In this document: positions 54,809 through 64,000 of the stretch, piece after piece
Numbering within the stretch: position 1 is the stretch's first letter
How the letters are laid out: each line of letters begins with the position of its first letter
Assembly: GCA_026552955.1 (NCBI GenBank)
Contig: JAPMTS010000021.1
Coordinates: forward strand, 1-64,000
Length of the DNA stretch: 64,000 nucleotides
From: Candidatus Methanoperedens sp.
Lineage (GTDB): Archaea; Halobacteriota; Methanosarcinia; Methanosarcinales; Methanoperedenaceae
Direction of reading: 5' to 3'
The notes under the pieces: generated by a model
Told to the model about the DNA's origin: nothing
The model's input: the letters and a program-made list of their open reading frames with translations, nothing else
Databases searched by the model: none
Program-made: the position numbers and the translations under genes

Positions 54809-55051
54809 ATGAACCAAAAAACGATTTTAAAAATAAATGAAGAGATATTAAAAAATACTTTGAAATGTAAAAAAGGTTTTTCCTGTCTGTCAGGCATGAG
54901 CCTTTGTCAGGTTGAACTCAATGTTGGAGATAAGATCCATTTTGTAAAATGCAAGAGCAATGAACCATGTAATTACAGGGTATCATTTGGCTATTCTTTC
55001 GTTTGTATTTGTCCTGTAAGAAAAGAACTCTTTAATCGATATAATATTTGA
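54809..55051 (+). CDS. small Cys-rich protein of unknown function
   Basis: 80 residues with seven Cys (LKCKKGFSC, SLCQVEL, VKCKSNEPC, FVCICPV), spacing suggestive of zinc binding. A GGGTGAG ribosome-binding site lies five bases upstream and a TATA-like TTTAAATA about 40 bases upstream, so it probably has its own promoter rather than belonging to the superoperon. Not recognised; a cold-shock-like or regulatory zinc protein is possible but unsupported. Confidence 0.75.
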   Translation: MNQKTILKINEEILKNTLKCKKGFSCLSGMSLCQVELNVGDKIHFVKCKSNEPCNYRVSFGYSFVCICPVRKELFNRYNI

Positions 55052-55080
55052 ACAAAAAATAGAAAAGAAGTAAAGGACCT

Positions 55081-58000
55081 TTACTTCTTGAACAAGAGAC
55101 TGAATTTTTCGCTCAATAATCCAAATTTCTGTTTCAACAATTCAAGGCTCAATAAACCTTTTGAAGTCAGGACATAGATGATCACAGCCCCGATGCCAGT
55201 AGCTATTGCGGCTATCAAAAGGTAATTGATTGGTTTTTGCTGGACGATCAATAAATTGCTCTGCCCCAGGACATCCACGGTGATGTTTGCGGCTATTGCT
55301 TCATTTCGTGTGAAATTGATCTCCACTTTCTCGCCTGCGGCCAATGTGACTGACCTATTTTCGACAGCGGTGCCGTTAATGATCAATTCGACTGGAAGCG
55401 TATCTGATTTGGTGCCTATGTTGGAAATATTGGACTTTACAACAAAATCTTCACCTGTAAAGACCGGATTGGGAGTGATATTAATATCAAGAGCTTTGAA
55501 TTCAGAATATGGGGCTCTTATATCTATATCCCTTGAAACCATAATATACGATTGTTTGGAAGCTGTTATTGAATGCGTACCGCTCGTTTCCAGCCTGTAG
55601 CTAACTTCACCATTGCTATCTGTTGAGCCAATACTGGTATTATCAAACTTAACAGAGGCGCCACTCATTGCTGTTCCATTGTAAAGGACTTTAATTTGTA
55701 TAGTCTCATACTGGTTTGCATTTGATGGGGCTTCAATACTCAATCTGTAATCGACGTATTTCTCGATCTCAATGTTTTTTGTGGCTTTCTCATAGCCGGT
55801 CTTTGTCGCAGTGATGGTATATGTCCCGTTTTTCAGGGTTTTCGGAATGGAATAATTTAAAGAACCATTCACATCTGTCGTACCGATATCCGTATCCAGT
55901 GTCAATGATGCATTTTCAGCGGCTTTTCCGCCTGCTGTTACTTTGATAATGATGTTATCCCCGGCCATTGCTTTTTGGGGAACATTGATTGAAAGCTGGT
56001 TCTCAATCATATCCTCTGTCACATCCACTGCAAAATAGAACCGAAGAGTATCGCTATCCGCTGTCTTGAGCCTGATATTTCCCATCAGTACATCGTTCTT
56101 ATTTCTATCAAGGCCGATATCGCCACTATTTTTCATTTGGATTTGTTGATTGTTTACTGATGTAACTTCCATCTTACCAATCTGGTCACCGTTCTTGACT
56201 TGTCTTGCTGTTTCTGATATCTGGAAAATCCCTTTTATGAATGCTGCCTGCAATTCAGTTCCTGCGAAAACATTATCAAATCTAACCAGGATCAATGGAA
56301 GACCATCTACGTTCCCTACCCTCTTTTTATAAACGTATGTTTCTCCACCTTGAAGCATGTTCGAATCGACTTCAGCGCCGTCTTTCAGCAGGACAAGGAA
56401 CATAGTCCTTCCTCTCAGATCAATATCTGTCGCCTTAAGGACATACCCATCCTTCAAAGCCAATGTGCCGCCCACAGATATTGTTCGCTTCGTATCATCA
56501 TCTATAAGTATTTTATGAAGCTGACCCTGCGCCATTGCACTTGTATCGTCGAAGCTGTCAACCATACCTGAATTGACATGACCTTTATATCCTGCAAAAT
56601 ATTTATCGGCCATAAAACCTATGACCTGGTATCTTCCCCATTCATCATGAGTGAATAAAACCTGCTCTGGCTCTGTTGTGTAGACAAGCTTGTTTTCCGG
56701 GATCGACTTGCCGTCACGCTCGGTCATCGAAAGCTTTTCATTTCCAAGGCCATCATCCAGGTTATAATAGAAACCGATGATGGTTTTTCCAATATTCATT
56801 CCAAAATTATATGGTGTCCATTCTGTGATGTTATTATCAACTGCATCAAAAACAGTGCTTCTTACTTCAAAACTGCCTTTCCTATCAACTGAAAGTGCAA
56901 AACGAAGGTCATTATTATCCGCCACTATTATTTTGAGGTCCCCCATAAGATCTACAATGCTTCCCTTATTCAGTCCCACATCATTGTCATTGTTTTTCAT
57001 CACGATTTTATCTTTATTTACTTCTGTGACTTCCATCACTCCGAATTTGTTCCCGGATTTTACCTGGGTAACATCCTCTGATATCTGGAAAATCCCTTTT
57101 AAGAAAGCTGCCTGCAATTCAGTTCCTGCGAAGACACCGTCGAACCTGACAAGGATAAGTGGGAGGTCTTCTACACCCCCAACTCTCTTTTTGTAAACGT
57201 ATGTTTCTCCTCCTCTAAGCATGTTCGAATCGACTTCAGTGCCATCTTTCAACAGGACAAGGAACATAGTCCTTCCATTCAGATCAATATCTGTTGCTTT
57301 AAGGACATATCCATCCTTCAAAGCCAGTGTGCCGCCCACAGATATTGTTTTCTTGGTATCATCATCGTAAAGTACTTTGTGGAGCTGTCCCTGTGCGATC
57401 GCGCTAACATCATCGAAGGTGTCAACAGCTTCCGGAATTGTATGGTTCTTATATCCAGCGAAGTATTTGTCGGCCATGAAGCCGATAACCTGGTATTTTC
57501 CCCAGTCTTTATGATTGAAATAGACTAACTGGGGTTCTGTAGTATAGATGATATTGTTCTTGCTTATAGTCCCATGACTACGGGGAATTGATTCCATCCT
57601 TATTTTTTCACTGCCTATACCATCTTTAGGATCATAATAGAAACCTGAAAAGCTCTGGTAATTCCAGGTGTAAGTCGTTGAGAAGTCATCAGGATATCGG
57701 TCACCGTCCCAGATGCGGTTGCCTTTGTTGTAGGTTGCAGCGATGTTTTTTATTGTAAATTCAGTAGTATCGCTTCCGTTTAGATTAGTTATTTTAGCGG
57801 TAATTTTAAAGGTTCCTGTTGAGCTTTTGGTGAAAGTATAATTCTTAGTGTCATTAGGATTTACAGGGTACGAGTCCAGAGCAGTAGTTTTATTATCTTC
57901 ATACCAGGACAAATTCCCGTTCTGGTTTCCTATTTTTACACTGAGATTTGCTGGTTCACCAGCAGTAATAGTAACAGAAGAGGGGCTATTCCTGGTTATT

Positions 58001-58956
58001 GTTGGCCCCGGGGGTTTTGTTGTGAAATTTAGGGTCGTTGAGTTAGATTCTAAGGTTTGATTTATTTTATTCCTGGCATAAACTTTATAATAATATTTTG
58101 TTGCAGAATCCAATCCTGTAATTGATATGGTTCTTGGTAAACTTGAGGAATTATTCCCTTTAGGTACTTCATCCATGGCTATTGTTTTACCGTATTCTAC
58201 CCATGCATAGGCATCACTCTGATTTAGAGTGAAAGTTATATTCACTTTAGATGTAGTTGCAGTATCATTCGTAACACCAGTAATATTCGGAGCAGTTGGA
58301 TCAAGCGTCGTAAAATGATCAATTGAGGAATTTATAGAAAGGCTTTGATTAGATTCATTGTATGCATAAACACTATAATAATATGTAGTGTTTTTTGCTA
58401 AATCGGAAAGTGTGATTTTTCGAGAAAGTGAACTGTTTTTCCACTCACTCCATTGGTTTCCACTTGATAATGTGGAATTAGTACTATATTTGACTCTTGA
58501 AGCAGAATTGCTTTGATTTACGCTAAATGTAATTTCTGCACTATTATCTGTAATATTACCATCGGTTGGACCACTTGTAAATGCCGGAGCTGTAGGGGTC
58601 GTTTCATTCAAAGGGGCAGTCCTGGCGGTATCGTTCTTCCATGTCGCGTTAATAGAACCGTTTGTATCTTTAGTATGCGTACTGATCGTATATGACGTAT
58701 CTGCTGTCAAATTTGTCAGATTGTAATTTTCTTGTCCTTTGCTAACATTTTCTTTCCAAATTCCATCGATATAAACAATAACACTTGAAAAATTGCTATC
58801 TGCAGGATCATTCCATGTCCATTTTATATAGGTTTGAGCATAGGTTACATTGTTCAAACCTGTTATGCTTGCTGGTGCTGCCATCCCGCTCATCGTAGTA
58901 CCCAAAATAACAAATACTAGAAAAGCAATTACTGAAACATATTTTCTATTTACCAT
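55081..58956 (-). CDS. S-layer protein with duplicated S-layer domain and fibronectin III modules
   Basis: 1291 residues. Signal peptide (to about 27). Three fibronectin type III-like modules (about 28-312), each with a YYYxVYAxN- or TSYTIS-type strand. An Ig-like module (about 315-400). Two copies of the Methanosarcina-type S-layer domain (DUF1608; about 410-690 and 700-985), each with VIGFMADKYFAGYK, QGQLHK.L.DDDTK.TISVGGTLALKDGYVLKATDIDL and VRFD.VFAGTELQAAF. Two PEGA/Ig-like modules and a CARDB-like module follow, then one C-terminal helix (LLIAAIATGIGAVIIYVL) and a short basic tail. Many N-glycosylation sequons. GAGGGGA precedes the ATG. Probably a main cell-wall lattice protein or an S-layer accessory. 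Confidence 0.9.
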   Translation of the reverse strand: MVNRKYVSVIAFLVFVILGTTMSGMAAPASITGLNNVTYAQTYIKWTWNDPADSNFSSVIVYIDGIWKENVSKGQENYNLTNLTADTSYTISTHTKDTNGSINATWKNDTARTAPLNETTPTAPAFTSGPTDGNITDNSAEITFSVNQSNSASRVKYSTNSTLSSGNQWSEWKNSSLSRKITLSDLAKNTTYYYSVYAYNESNQSLSINSSIDHFTTLDPTAPNITGVTNDTATTSKVNITFTLNQSDAYAWVEYGKTIAMDEVPKGNNSSSLPRTISITGLDSATKYYYKVYARNKINQTLESNSTTLNFTTKPPGPTITRNSPSSVTITAGEPANLSVKIGNQNGNLSWYEDNKTTALDSYPVNPNDTKNYTFTKSSTGTFKITAKITNLNGSDTTEFTIKNIAATYNKGNRIWDGDRYPDDFSTTYTWNYQSFSGFYYDPKDGIGSEKIRMESIPRSHGTISKNNIIYTTEPQLVYFNHKDWGKYQVIGFMADKYFAGYKNHTIPEAVDTFDDVSAIAQGQLHKVLYDDDTKKTISVGGTLALKDGYVLKATDIDLNGRTMFLVLLKDGTEVDSNMLRGGETYVYKKRVGGVEDLPLILVRFDGVFAGTELQAAFLKGIFQISEDVTQVKSGNKFGVMEVTEVNKDKIVMKNNDNDVGLNKGSIVDLMGDLKIIVADNNDLRFALSVDRKGSFEVRSTVFDAVDNNITEWTPYNFGMNIGKTIIGFYYNLDDGLGNEKLSMTERDGKSIPENKLVYTTEPEQVLFTHDEWGRYQVIGFMADKYFAGYKGHVNSGMVDSFDDTSAMAQGQLHKILIDDDTKRTISVGGTLALKDGYVLKATDIDLRGRTMFLVLLKDGAEVDSNMLQGGETYVYKKRVGNVDGLPLILVRFDNVFAGTELQAAFIKGIFQISETARQVKNGDQIGKMEVTSVNNQQIQMKNSGDIGLDRNKNDVLMGNIRLKTADSDTLRFYFAVDVTEDMIENQLSINVPQKAMAGDNIIIKVTAGGKAAENASLTLDTDIGTTDVNGSLNYSIPKTLKNGTYTITATKTGYEKATKNIEIEKYVDYRLSIEAPSNANQYETIQIKVLYNGTAMSGASVKFDNTSIGSTDSNGEVSYRLETSGTHSITASKQSYIMVSRDIDIRAPYSEFKALDINITPNPVFTGEDFVVKSNISNIGTKSDTLPVELIINGTAVENRSVTLAAGEKVEINFTRNEAIAANITVDVLGQSNLLIVQQKPINYLLIAAIATGIGAVIIYVLTSKGLLSLELLKQKFGLLSEKFSLLFKK

Positions 58957-59132
58957 ATTTTTTGTCCCCTCTGATCATTTTCAATTTTTTCTCCTGTGGT
59001 CGCTATAATGCAAAATGCGTATAACTAGACATCAGTGTCATAAGAACTCAACATATATAAATAATTTCTGCGATTAAAGTCAACTTGAGCCAGTTTAAAT
59101 TAAAGATTGCGGAATTTTTGCTACGGTTGGCG

Positions 59133-59714
59133 TTAAAAAATTTCCAATAACGTTTTCACCTCATCAAATTTCGCACCTTTTCTTATGATCTTCTTGTTTA
59201 CAAGGTCAACCACCGTAGAAGGTTCGCCCCGGCATTCCCCGCCATCTATGATATAATCCGCACTGATCTTGATCTCATCCACACGTCGCGGCGGGGCTTC
59301 CCCTGAAAAGTTGGCGCTCGTTGACGTTATCGGTACTCCGGCAAGTTTTATGAGTTCAATTGTGGTTCTGTGCGCCGGGAAACGTATACCAACAAGTTCC
59401 GACCCCGAAGTGAGCATATCGTTGACTATTTCCTTCTTTTTCAGGAGGATTGTTACCGGTCCGGGGAGGAACTCTTCAATAAACCGTTTTTCCTTTTTTC
59501 CGATATACACAAGCTCTTCCATCATCTCAAGATCAGATATGGCAACAGAAACAGGTTTATCTTTATCGCGCTTCTTTATGGCGAATACTTTTTCAAGGGC
59601 AACACTCGAGAATATATTTGCCCCGATGCCATACACCGTTTCAGTGGGATAGATTACTATACCATTTTTCTTGATGATTTCCGAAGCTTTCTTAATATCC
59701 GTACCTATCTGCAT
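59133..59714 (-). CDS. threonylcarbamoyl-AMP synthase (Sua5/YrdC family)
   Basis: 193 residues, YrdC domain: GIVIYPTETVYGIGANIF, IKKRDKDKPVSV (nucleotide-binding KRxxxKP), LPGPVTILL, GIRFPAH and PITSTSANFSGE. It makes the threonylcarbamoyl adenylate used by KEOPS for t6A37 in tRNAs reading ANN. It lacks the extra C-terminal Sua5 domain, so it is the short YrdC form. GTGAGG precedes the ATG. About 200 bp upstream, up to the ferredoxin gene, hold no recognisable gene. Confidence 0.93.
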   Translation of the reverse strand: MQIGTDIKKASEIIKKNGIVIYPTETVYGIGANIFSSVALEKVFAIKKRDKDKPVSVAISDLEMMEELVYIGKKEKRFIEEFLPGPVTILLKKKEIVNDMLTSGSELVGIRFPAHRTTIELIKLAGVPITSTSANFSGEAPPRRVDEIKISADYIIDGGECRGEPSTVVDLVNKKIIRKGAKFDEVKTLLEIF

Positions 59715-59916
59715 GGGTGAGCCTCACATTTGAAAATATCACTACTGATAAGGGAATGAGTGTTCAAACAATTCAAGAAATCTGCGTACGTATGAACAAG
59801 AGGTGAAATTATATTACCTCCCGCCAGAGTGCATCCGGTCTGGGGTCGCAACCCCGGCGCCGTAATGTTGAAAGGAAGTTTTAATAGTACGCTTATCAGC
59901 TGTTGGAGCTTTGAAT

Positions 59917-60153
59917 TCACGCCGGAACAATCGACAGGGATGTTACCGGGCAGTTGCGTGTGCATATCCCACAGGCGATACATGCATCGGGATCGATCAC
60001 TGCTGCCCCGTTCGTCACGGAAATTGCAAGTTTTGCAGTATTCATGTTAAAATCATCAGCTTTACCCAGTTTGATATTTGTCGGGCAGACCGACACACAT
60101 ATTCCACATCCATTGCAGATATCCGATTGCATTAATTTCTTGTCCTTTGCCAT
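59917..60153 (-). CDS. 2[4Fe-4S] ferredoxin
   Basis: 78 residues with two full cluster motifs, CNGCGICVSVCP and CIACGICTRNCP, the second followed by VTSLSI. ATG at 60153 (MAKDKKLMQSDICNGCG) was chosen, with AGAGGT upstream; a longer frame to 60186 lacks ferredoxin similarity in its added part. It is an electron carrier with low-potential clusters. It lies 38 bp downstream of the CetZ-like gene on the same strand, so co-transcription is possible. Confidence 0.9.
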   Translation of the reverse strand: MAKDKKLMQSDICNGCGICVSVCPTNIKLGKADDFNMNTAKLAISVTNGAAVIDPDACIACGICTRNCPVTSLSIVPA

Positions 60154-60191
60154 AATATATGATACCTCTTTGAGTGATATGAACATTTCGA

Positions 60192-61289
60192 TTAGTACTG
60201 GGGTTCCAATCCTTCGAGCCGATTTATGATCTCTTGATTTAATCCTGTTGTCTGATCTTTTTTATCCTTTTCTTTGTGCACCGCATCAATACCAATTTCA
60301 AATAACTTGTCAAGTTCAGCAGAGGTACTTATCGAAAGTAATGTCAGCACCCGTGGCATTTCCCCGTTGCGCAAGAGAATACCTTTGAATATCTGTCCTA
60401 TTTCAGTGGATAATTTTTCCACCTCACTTGTAATATCGGTGATGTTCAGGTATTTTGGATCCCCTTCAATTATTATCATCGCCCGATTTGATTCCTTATA
60501 AGGCTCAAGCTTAAAAAGAAGACCTGCATATGAAATACTGTGCTGGATAACTGATTTAATGGGCATATTCTTATCTCCCTTCCCAAATCCCATTGTAGCA
60601 AGCTTTGTTCCACCGGACATCACAGTTTTAAAATCCCCAAGATCTGTCACCATCATCATTTCGCTATCAAGCGCCTTCAATAGAAAGAGAAACCTCCTGG
60701 CAACAGTGGAATTTATTTCATCATATGCATTTTTAATATCCTTTCCCAGATGTTTCAGATATTGATTATCCACAAGTATTGTACCGTCGCTATTTCCATC
60801 CATTATTTCTTTCACGCAAAAAATGGAATTTTGCAGATAGATCGACCCCTCTTCCCTGAATGGAAGTACTATGATCCCATAGACATTATATTTATATCGT
60901 TCTTTCATCGCGTTTATTAAAAGGGGGGCAAAAGAAGAACCTGTCCCGCCTGATGAGGAAGCCATAACGAAGGCAACATCAAAATCACCGCGCTCCTCAA
61001 TAATACGAAGCAGGAGTTCTTTATTCTCCTCAAAAGTTTTTTTTCCGACATTCCTGTTCGCTCCCACACCATGCAGATGCGGCACCTGGATCCTGTCTTT
61101 TGCTTTTGTATGCTTCAATTCTTTAAGGTCGTTAACAGCAGTATTGATAGCGAGTGTTTCAACGTGGCTTTTAAATCTCTGGCTTCCATAATATTTTGAC
61201 AGGGCGCCCCCGCCAAATGCTTCCTTGTTAATTGAATCAAGGATCCTGTTCCCGCATTGTCCAACTCCGATGATAAGTACATTCAGCAT
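60192..61289 (-). CDS. CetZ/FtsZ-like tubulin-superfamily GTPase
   Basis: 365 residues. The start LNVLIIGVGQCGNRI is the tubulin/CetZ type (GQxGN). The phosphate loop is SSSGGTGSSFAP (about 111-122). The T7 loop region reads MMVTDLGDFKTVMSGGTKLATMGFG, like FtsZ, keeping both Asp but lacking the usual Asn. The C-terminal domain is complete, with a short tail ending LEPQY. CetZ proteins shape archaeal cells rather than divide them; the exact subfamily needs a tree. AGAGGAA lies before the ATG, and a membrane-anchored protein gene ends 7 bp upstream, so the two are co-transcribed. Confidence 0.85.
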   Translation of the reverse strand: MLNVLIIGVGQCGNRILDSINKEAFGGGALSKYYGSQRFKSHVETLAINTAVNDLKELKHTKAKDRIQVPHLHGVGANRNVGKKTFEENKELLLRIIEERGDFDVAFVMASSSGGTGSSFAPLLINAMKERYKYNVYGIIVLPFREEGSIYLQNSIFCVKEIMDGNSDGTILVDNQYLKHLGKDIKNAYDEINSTVARRFLFLLKALDSEMMMVTDLGDFKTVMSGGTKLATMGFGKGDKNMPIKSVIQHSISYAGLLFKLEPYKESNRAMIIIEGDPKYLNITDITSEVEKLSTEIGQIFKGILLRNGEMPRVLTLLSISTSAELDKLFEIGIDAVHKEKDKKDQTTGLNQEIINRLEGLEPQY

Positions 61290-61296
61290 ATTTCCT

Positions 61297-62472
61297 CTAG
61301 AATGAATATTCCCTATGTCTTTTGATAATAAATAACACTATTACGGCAATTATTATTATTGCCGGAACAAGGATATACAGATAATCTTTTTTATTTTCTT
61401 TCACAATAATGGAATCGGAATTGGCAGAGAAACCTGTTGAATCATCAGAATAACTGGTTTTTAAAATTATTGAGTAATTTCCAGGTTCAACTGCTTTCAG
61501 GGTCGCTAAATATTCTTCAGATTCAGCCGGATCTATTTTTTTATATACCTGTCTTAGATCCCCTTCTTTTACTTCCATTCCTTCTGGAATTGCCCCTTCT
61601 ACAAGTATTGATTCCGCTGAAACATTGCCGTTATTTGTGATTTTTACTGTAACTTTTACTGACTCGCCCGTCAAAATATCATTATTATCAAGTGTAATAA
61701 CCGTAGTAAGATTTGATTTTTCGTCCTTTTCGTCAAGAACGGTTACCGAAAGGGAATTCGACAGAGCATTTTTGGAGGCACTATTAGAGCTATACTTAAT
61801 TGTCGTAGGTTCAATATTATATGATCCTGATTCCACTGCCTTCAGGGCAAATAATAGCTCCAGACGGTCACCTGCTTTCAGTTCATCCTGCAAAACAGGA
61901 GGAAAACTTGAGCCTGGTGCTCTTGCAAACCCTTGCGGCAGCTTTTCATCCAGGGAAAGGTTGTAGGCCGTCCCATTACCTGTGTTTTCCAGATTGATCT
62001 TAAATTCTACAATATCGCCTTTATTTAATGTTGTTTTATCGGCCGATTTTGTCAAAACTATATGTGGTATTTTCTCATCGACTACAGATATTTCGACATC
62101 ATATTTCTCCAGCTTTGTCCAATCTTCAGGATATTCTATTGTTATCCTTGCCATTTCCTGGTTAATGGAGATTAATTTGAGCTTTATTATATAAAATGGG
62201 TCGGATTCTAAAGTGTCACCTTCACGTAATGTAATGGGTTTTTTCTTGTTTCCAAAAATTAGATTGACTTTAACCTGACGGGGTGAGTCTATACTAATTT
62301 CGGATACTTCCAATTTATAATATCCGTCTTCAAAATTTAAGCCCGAATTATTTTGTAGGGTAAAATTGTCCGTTTTTTCCGCATTCACAGGCATCGAAAA
62401 AATTGATAAAATCAATATTAGAAAAGATAATTTTTTCAATAAGTCATAATCATTCTTGGATTTCGGGATCAT
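61297..62472 (-). CDS. membrane-anchored surface protein with CARDB/DUF11-like domains
   Basis: 391 residues from ATG at 62472 (a TTG two codons earlier is less likely). Signal sequence near 14-30 (FLILILSIFSMPVNA), an N-terminal beta domain (about 35-130), two Ig-like CARDB/DUF11 repeats (about 133-245 and 250-355, with KGDIVEFKINLENTGNGTA and TGESVKVTVKITNNGNVSA), a C-terminal helix (YILVPAIIIIAVIVLFI) and a basic tail KRHREYSF. It is directly upstream of the CetZ-like gene and could link the cell surface to that cytoskeletal protein, though only the gene order supports this. Confidence 0.8.
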   Translation of the reverse strand: MIPKSKNDYDLLKKLSFLILILSIFSMPVNAEKTDNFTLQNNSGLNFEDGYYKLEVSEISIDSPRQVKVNLIFGNKKKPITLREGDTLESDPFYIIKLKLISINQEMARITIEYPEDWTKLEKYDVEISVVDEKIPHIVLTKSADKTTLNKGDIVEFKINLENTGNGTAYNLSLDEKLPQGFARAPGSSFPPVLQDELKAGDRLELLFALKAVESGSYNIEPTTIKYSSNSASKNALSNSLSVTVLDEKDEKSNLTTVITLDNNDILTGESVKVTVKITNNGNVSAESILVEGAIPEGMEVKEGDLRQVYKKIDPAESEEYLATLKAVEPGNYSIILKTSYSDDSTGFSANSDSIIVKENKKDYLYILVPAIIIIAVIVLFIIKRHREYSF

Positions 62473-62543
62473 TAACAAAACAGTCTATAATATCGATAAT
62501 ATTTAAGCCTTATGAGCATGATTTTTATAATGGAAAAAATATT

Positions 62544-64000
62544 TTACATTTCGATCCGGGATATCACTCCATGAAGTTTGTGAGGCGGAAGTTTATAGAA
62601 TTGCACAAAGGCAGGCGTAACCCTCTTGATCATGGAATATATTCTCCAGATAACGTTATCCGAGACAATATCTTCAAGGCCGTAGAAAATGGTCTTTTCT
62701 TCAATTCCATTTTCCTTCAATAGGGTTTCAACATCAACAACTTCCATATATCCCATGTATATCTCAAATACCCTCAACCCTTTTGCAAGTTCGCTCTTGA
62801 ATGAACCTGAAATGCCGTATGGATTCTCTGTTTTTATAAGTGAAACAATTATGTTGTCCTCATAAATGATGTTATTATTGAACATGGTATTGGCCATGTA
62901 CGGTGGGATCTTTATTATCTCCCTTGCAAAGAAAAGGGCTGTACCTTTTATTTTAGGCATATTTTTATATACTTCCTCGTATTCTTTAAGAAAATCATCA
63001 AGCATCATCGGTGAAATAGCCCTGTACAGCCTTTTTTGCCCTGATGTATATATCATAATTATACTGAATGGAATTAAAGCCAGGATAATTGACCAGTAAC
63101 CGCCGTAAGGTATCTTATGGAGACTTGAGAGGAGGAATGCTATATCGATAATTGTGATGAAAATGGCGATCGTGAATTTTGACATCTTGTTTTTCAGGTA
63201 AAAGATCCATGACATCATTATGCCTGTCAGAACCATGTCTCCGGTGACAGCAAGGCCATATGCTGCAGCAAGACTGCTGGATTCCTTGAATATGATCATA
63301 ACCATAAGAACTGAAAAAAGCAGGAACCAATTCACTGAATCAATGTAAATCTGCGACTGGAGCTTCCTTGATGTATAATCCACTTTGAGCATGGGTAAAA
63401 CGCGGGTCGTAATTCCCTGGTACACGATAGAGAACATCCCGCTGATCATTGCCTGGGATGCGATAACTGTCGCAATAATACTGAGTACCAGGAATGGTAT
63501 ATAAAGGACCTGAGCCTGGTTGAATATCATCTCAAAAAGTACGCTTTTTGCTTCAGGATGTCCGATCACATAAGCACCCTGGCCCATGTAATTCAACAAC
63601 AGGGAAAAAAATACGAATTTCCAGGCCCTCACTATAGGAAGTCTTCCCAGCTGGCCCATGTCAGCAAATAGGGCTTCCCCTCCTGTGGCGCAAAGTATCA
63701 CCTGGGAAAGCACAAAGAATCCCGAAATACCGTTTTCCAATAAGAAAGCAATGGCATGGTATGGATTTATGGCATTCAGGACAGCTGGAACCTGGATAAT
63801 TGAAACCATACCCGAAACTGCAAGTGAAATAAACCATATGAACATCAATGGTCCGAATGCCCCTGCGACTTTTTCCGTTCCCTTTTTCTGGACTCCAAAC
63901 AGGAATATCGCAATAATCGCCGCGATTAAGACCAGCATTTTTTGCCCGGTCCCTTCAAGTCCCGGGATCAATTTCATTCCTTCAACTGCGCTGAGTATGC
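62544..64000 (-). CDS. KUP-family potassium transporter, N-terminus beyond window
   Basis: The frame is open to the window end; residues before the visible GMKLIPGL read ILSAVE, matching the KUP motif ILSAVEG. About ten hydrophobic helices and KUP signatures (GGEALFADMGQLGR, NYMGQGAYV, YGLAVTGDMVLT, KLPPHKLHGV) are present, with a C-terminal cytoplasmic domain. The full protein should be about 130 residues longer. KUP proteins import potassium, usually with protons. It is on the same strand as the surface-protein/CetZ/ferredoxin group, separated by about 70 bp. Confidence 0.92.
   Translation of the reverse strand, partial: ILSAVEGMKLIPGLEGTGQKMLVLIAAIIAIFLFGVQKKGTEKVAGAFGPLMFIWFISLAVSGMVSIIQVPAVLNAINPYHAIAFLLENGISGFFVLSQVILCATGGEALFADMGQLGRLPIVRAWKFVFFSLLLNYMGQGAYVIGHPEAKSVLFEMIFNQAQVLYIPFLVLSIIATVIASQAMISGMFSIVYQGITTRVLPMLKVDYTSRKLQSQIYIDSVNWFLLFSVLMVMIIFKESSSLAAAYGLAVTGDMVLTGIMMSWIFYLKNKMSKFTIAIFITIIDIAFLLSSLHKIPYGGYWSIILALIPFSIIMIYTSGQKRLYRAISPMMLDDFLKEYEEVYKNMPKIKGTALFFAREIIKIPPYMANTMFNNNIIYEDNIIVSLIKTENPYGISGSFKSELAKGLRVFEIYMGYMEVVDVETLLKENGIEEKTIFYGLEDIVSDNVIWRIYSMIKRVTPAFVQFYKLPPHKLHGVISRIEM

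Noticed and set aside
59705-59983. 92-codon minus-strand frame between Sua5-type and ferredoxin genes
   Set aside because: It overlaps the ferredoxin C-terminal coding part, lacks a ribosome-binding site and has no recognisable features; the GGGGTCGCAACCCC hairpin nearby is too weak to call an RNA.

Overview
The window is archaeal. It carries the exosome superoperon (RNase P proteins, proteasome alpha, SBDS, Rrp4/Rrp41/Rrp42, L37Ae, Rpo12/RpoP, Brix), ribosomal protein L40e, geranylgeranylglyceryl phosphate synthase, Dph2, eIF5A, archaeal AlaRS, a type II tRNA-Ser without encoded CCA, a CetZ/FtsZ-like GTPase and an S-layer protein with the tandem duplicated domain typical of Methanosarcina relatives. 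Together with DUF2111, cobalamin genes, HypA/HypB and many KaiC-like ATPases, this points to a methanogen-related euryarchaeon in or near Methanosarcinales, plausibly the Methanoperedens (ANME-2d) group. The lineage is an inference from gene content; no marker was aligned.

Layout. 0-5.5 kb: accessory, with IS200/IS605 remnants, two secreted proteins sharing a carbohydrate-binding-like module (three copies) and a family 2 glycosyltransferase. 5.7-12.3 kb: signalling block with a single-domain KaiC-like ATPase, a double KaiC, two small membrane proteins, a large sensor histidine kinase and a stand-alone receiver. 12.3-15.3 kb: lysA-cbiD-cbiE, where cbiE appears to start at ACG. 15.4-15.7 kb: a near-identical tandem repeat (180 bp period) that may encode small RNAs or micropeptides. 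15.8-19.7 kb: hypA, an unknown Cys-rich protein, divergent hypB, then dph2 and an S4-domain methyltransferase. 19.8-23.8 kb: a TnpB-only element, tRNA-Ser(CGA) and a phosphonate-type ABC importer behind a repeated ACCTAAT operator. 23.9-30.7 kb: mostly housekeeping genes on the minus strand, with small zinc-ribbon proteins too short for routine ORF calling. 31.0-35.4 kb: an ABC exporter whose larger permease carries a PrsW-like protease domain, and a lipoprotein.

35.6-45.3 kb is a surface and pilus region: two inverted pilin-like paralogues (one extended by a linker and a beta-propeller with Ca2+-loop motifs), a duplicated-domain surface protein, a type IV pilus platform and ATPase, and divergently an inactive-looking and an active-looking KaiC pair. 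45.4-47.6 kb: a hydrolase, then agmatinase directly coupled to eIF5A. 48.0-54.8 kb: the exosome superoperon, ending in a Vms1-type peptidyl-tRNA hydrolase. 55-64 kb: the S-layer protein, a Sua5-type enzyme, a ferredoxin, the CetZ-like GTPase with a membrane-anchored surface protein, and a KUP potassium transporter cut by the window end.

The best candidates for undescribed biology are the tandem-repeat small RNA/peptide locus, the ABC permease-PrsW fusion, the KaiC-linked pilus locus, the KaiC/histidine-kinase module, and the unusual cbiE start.
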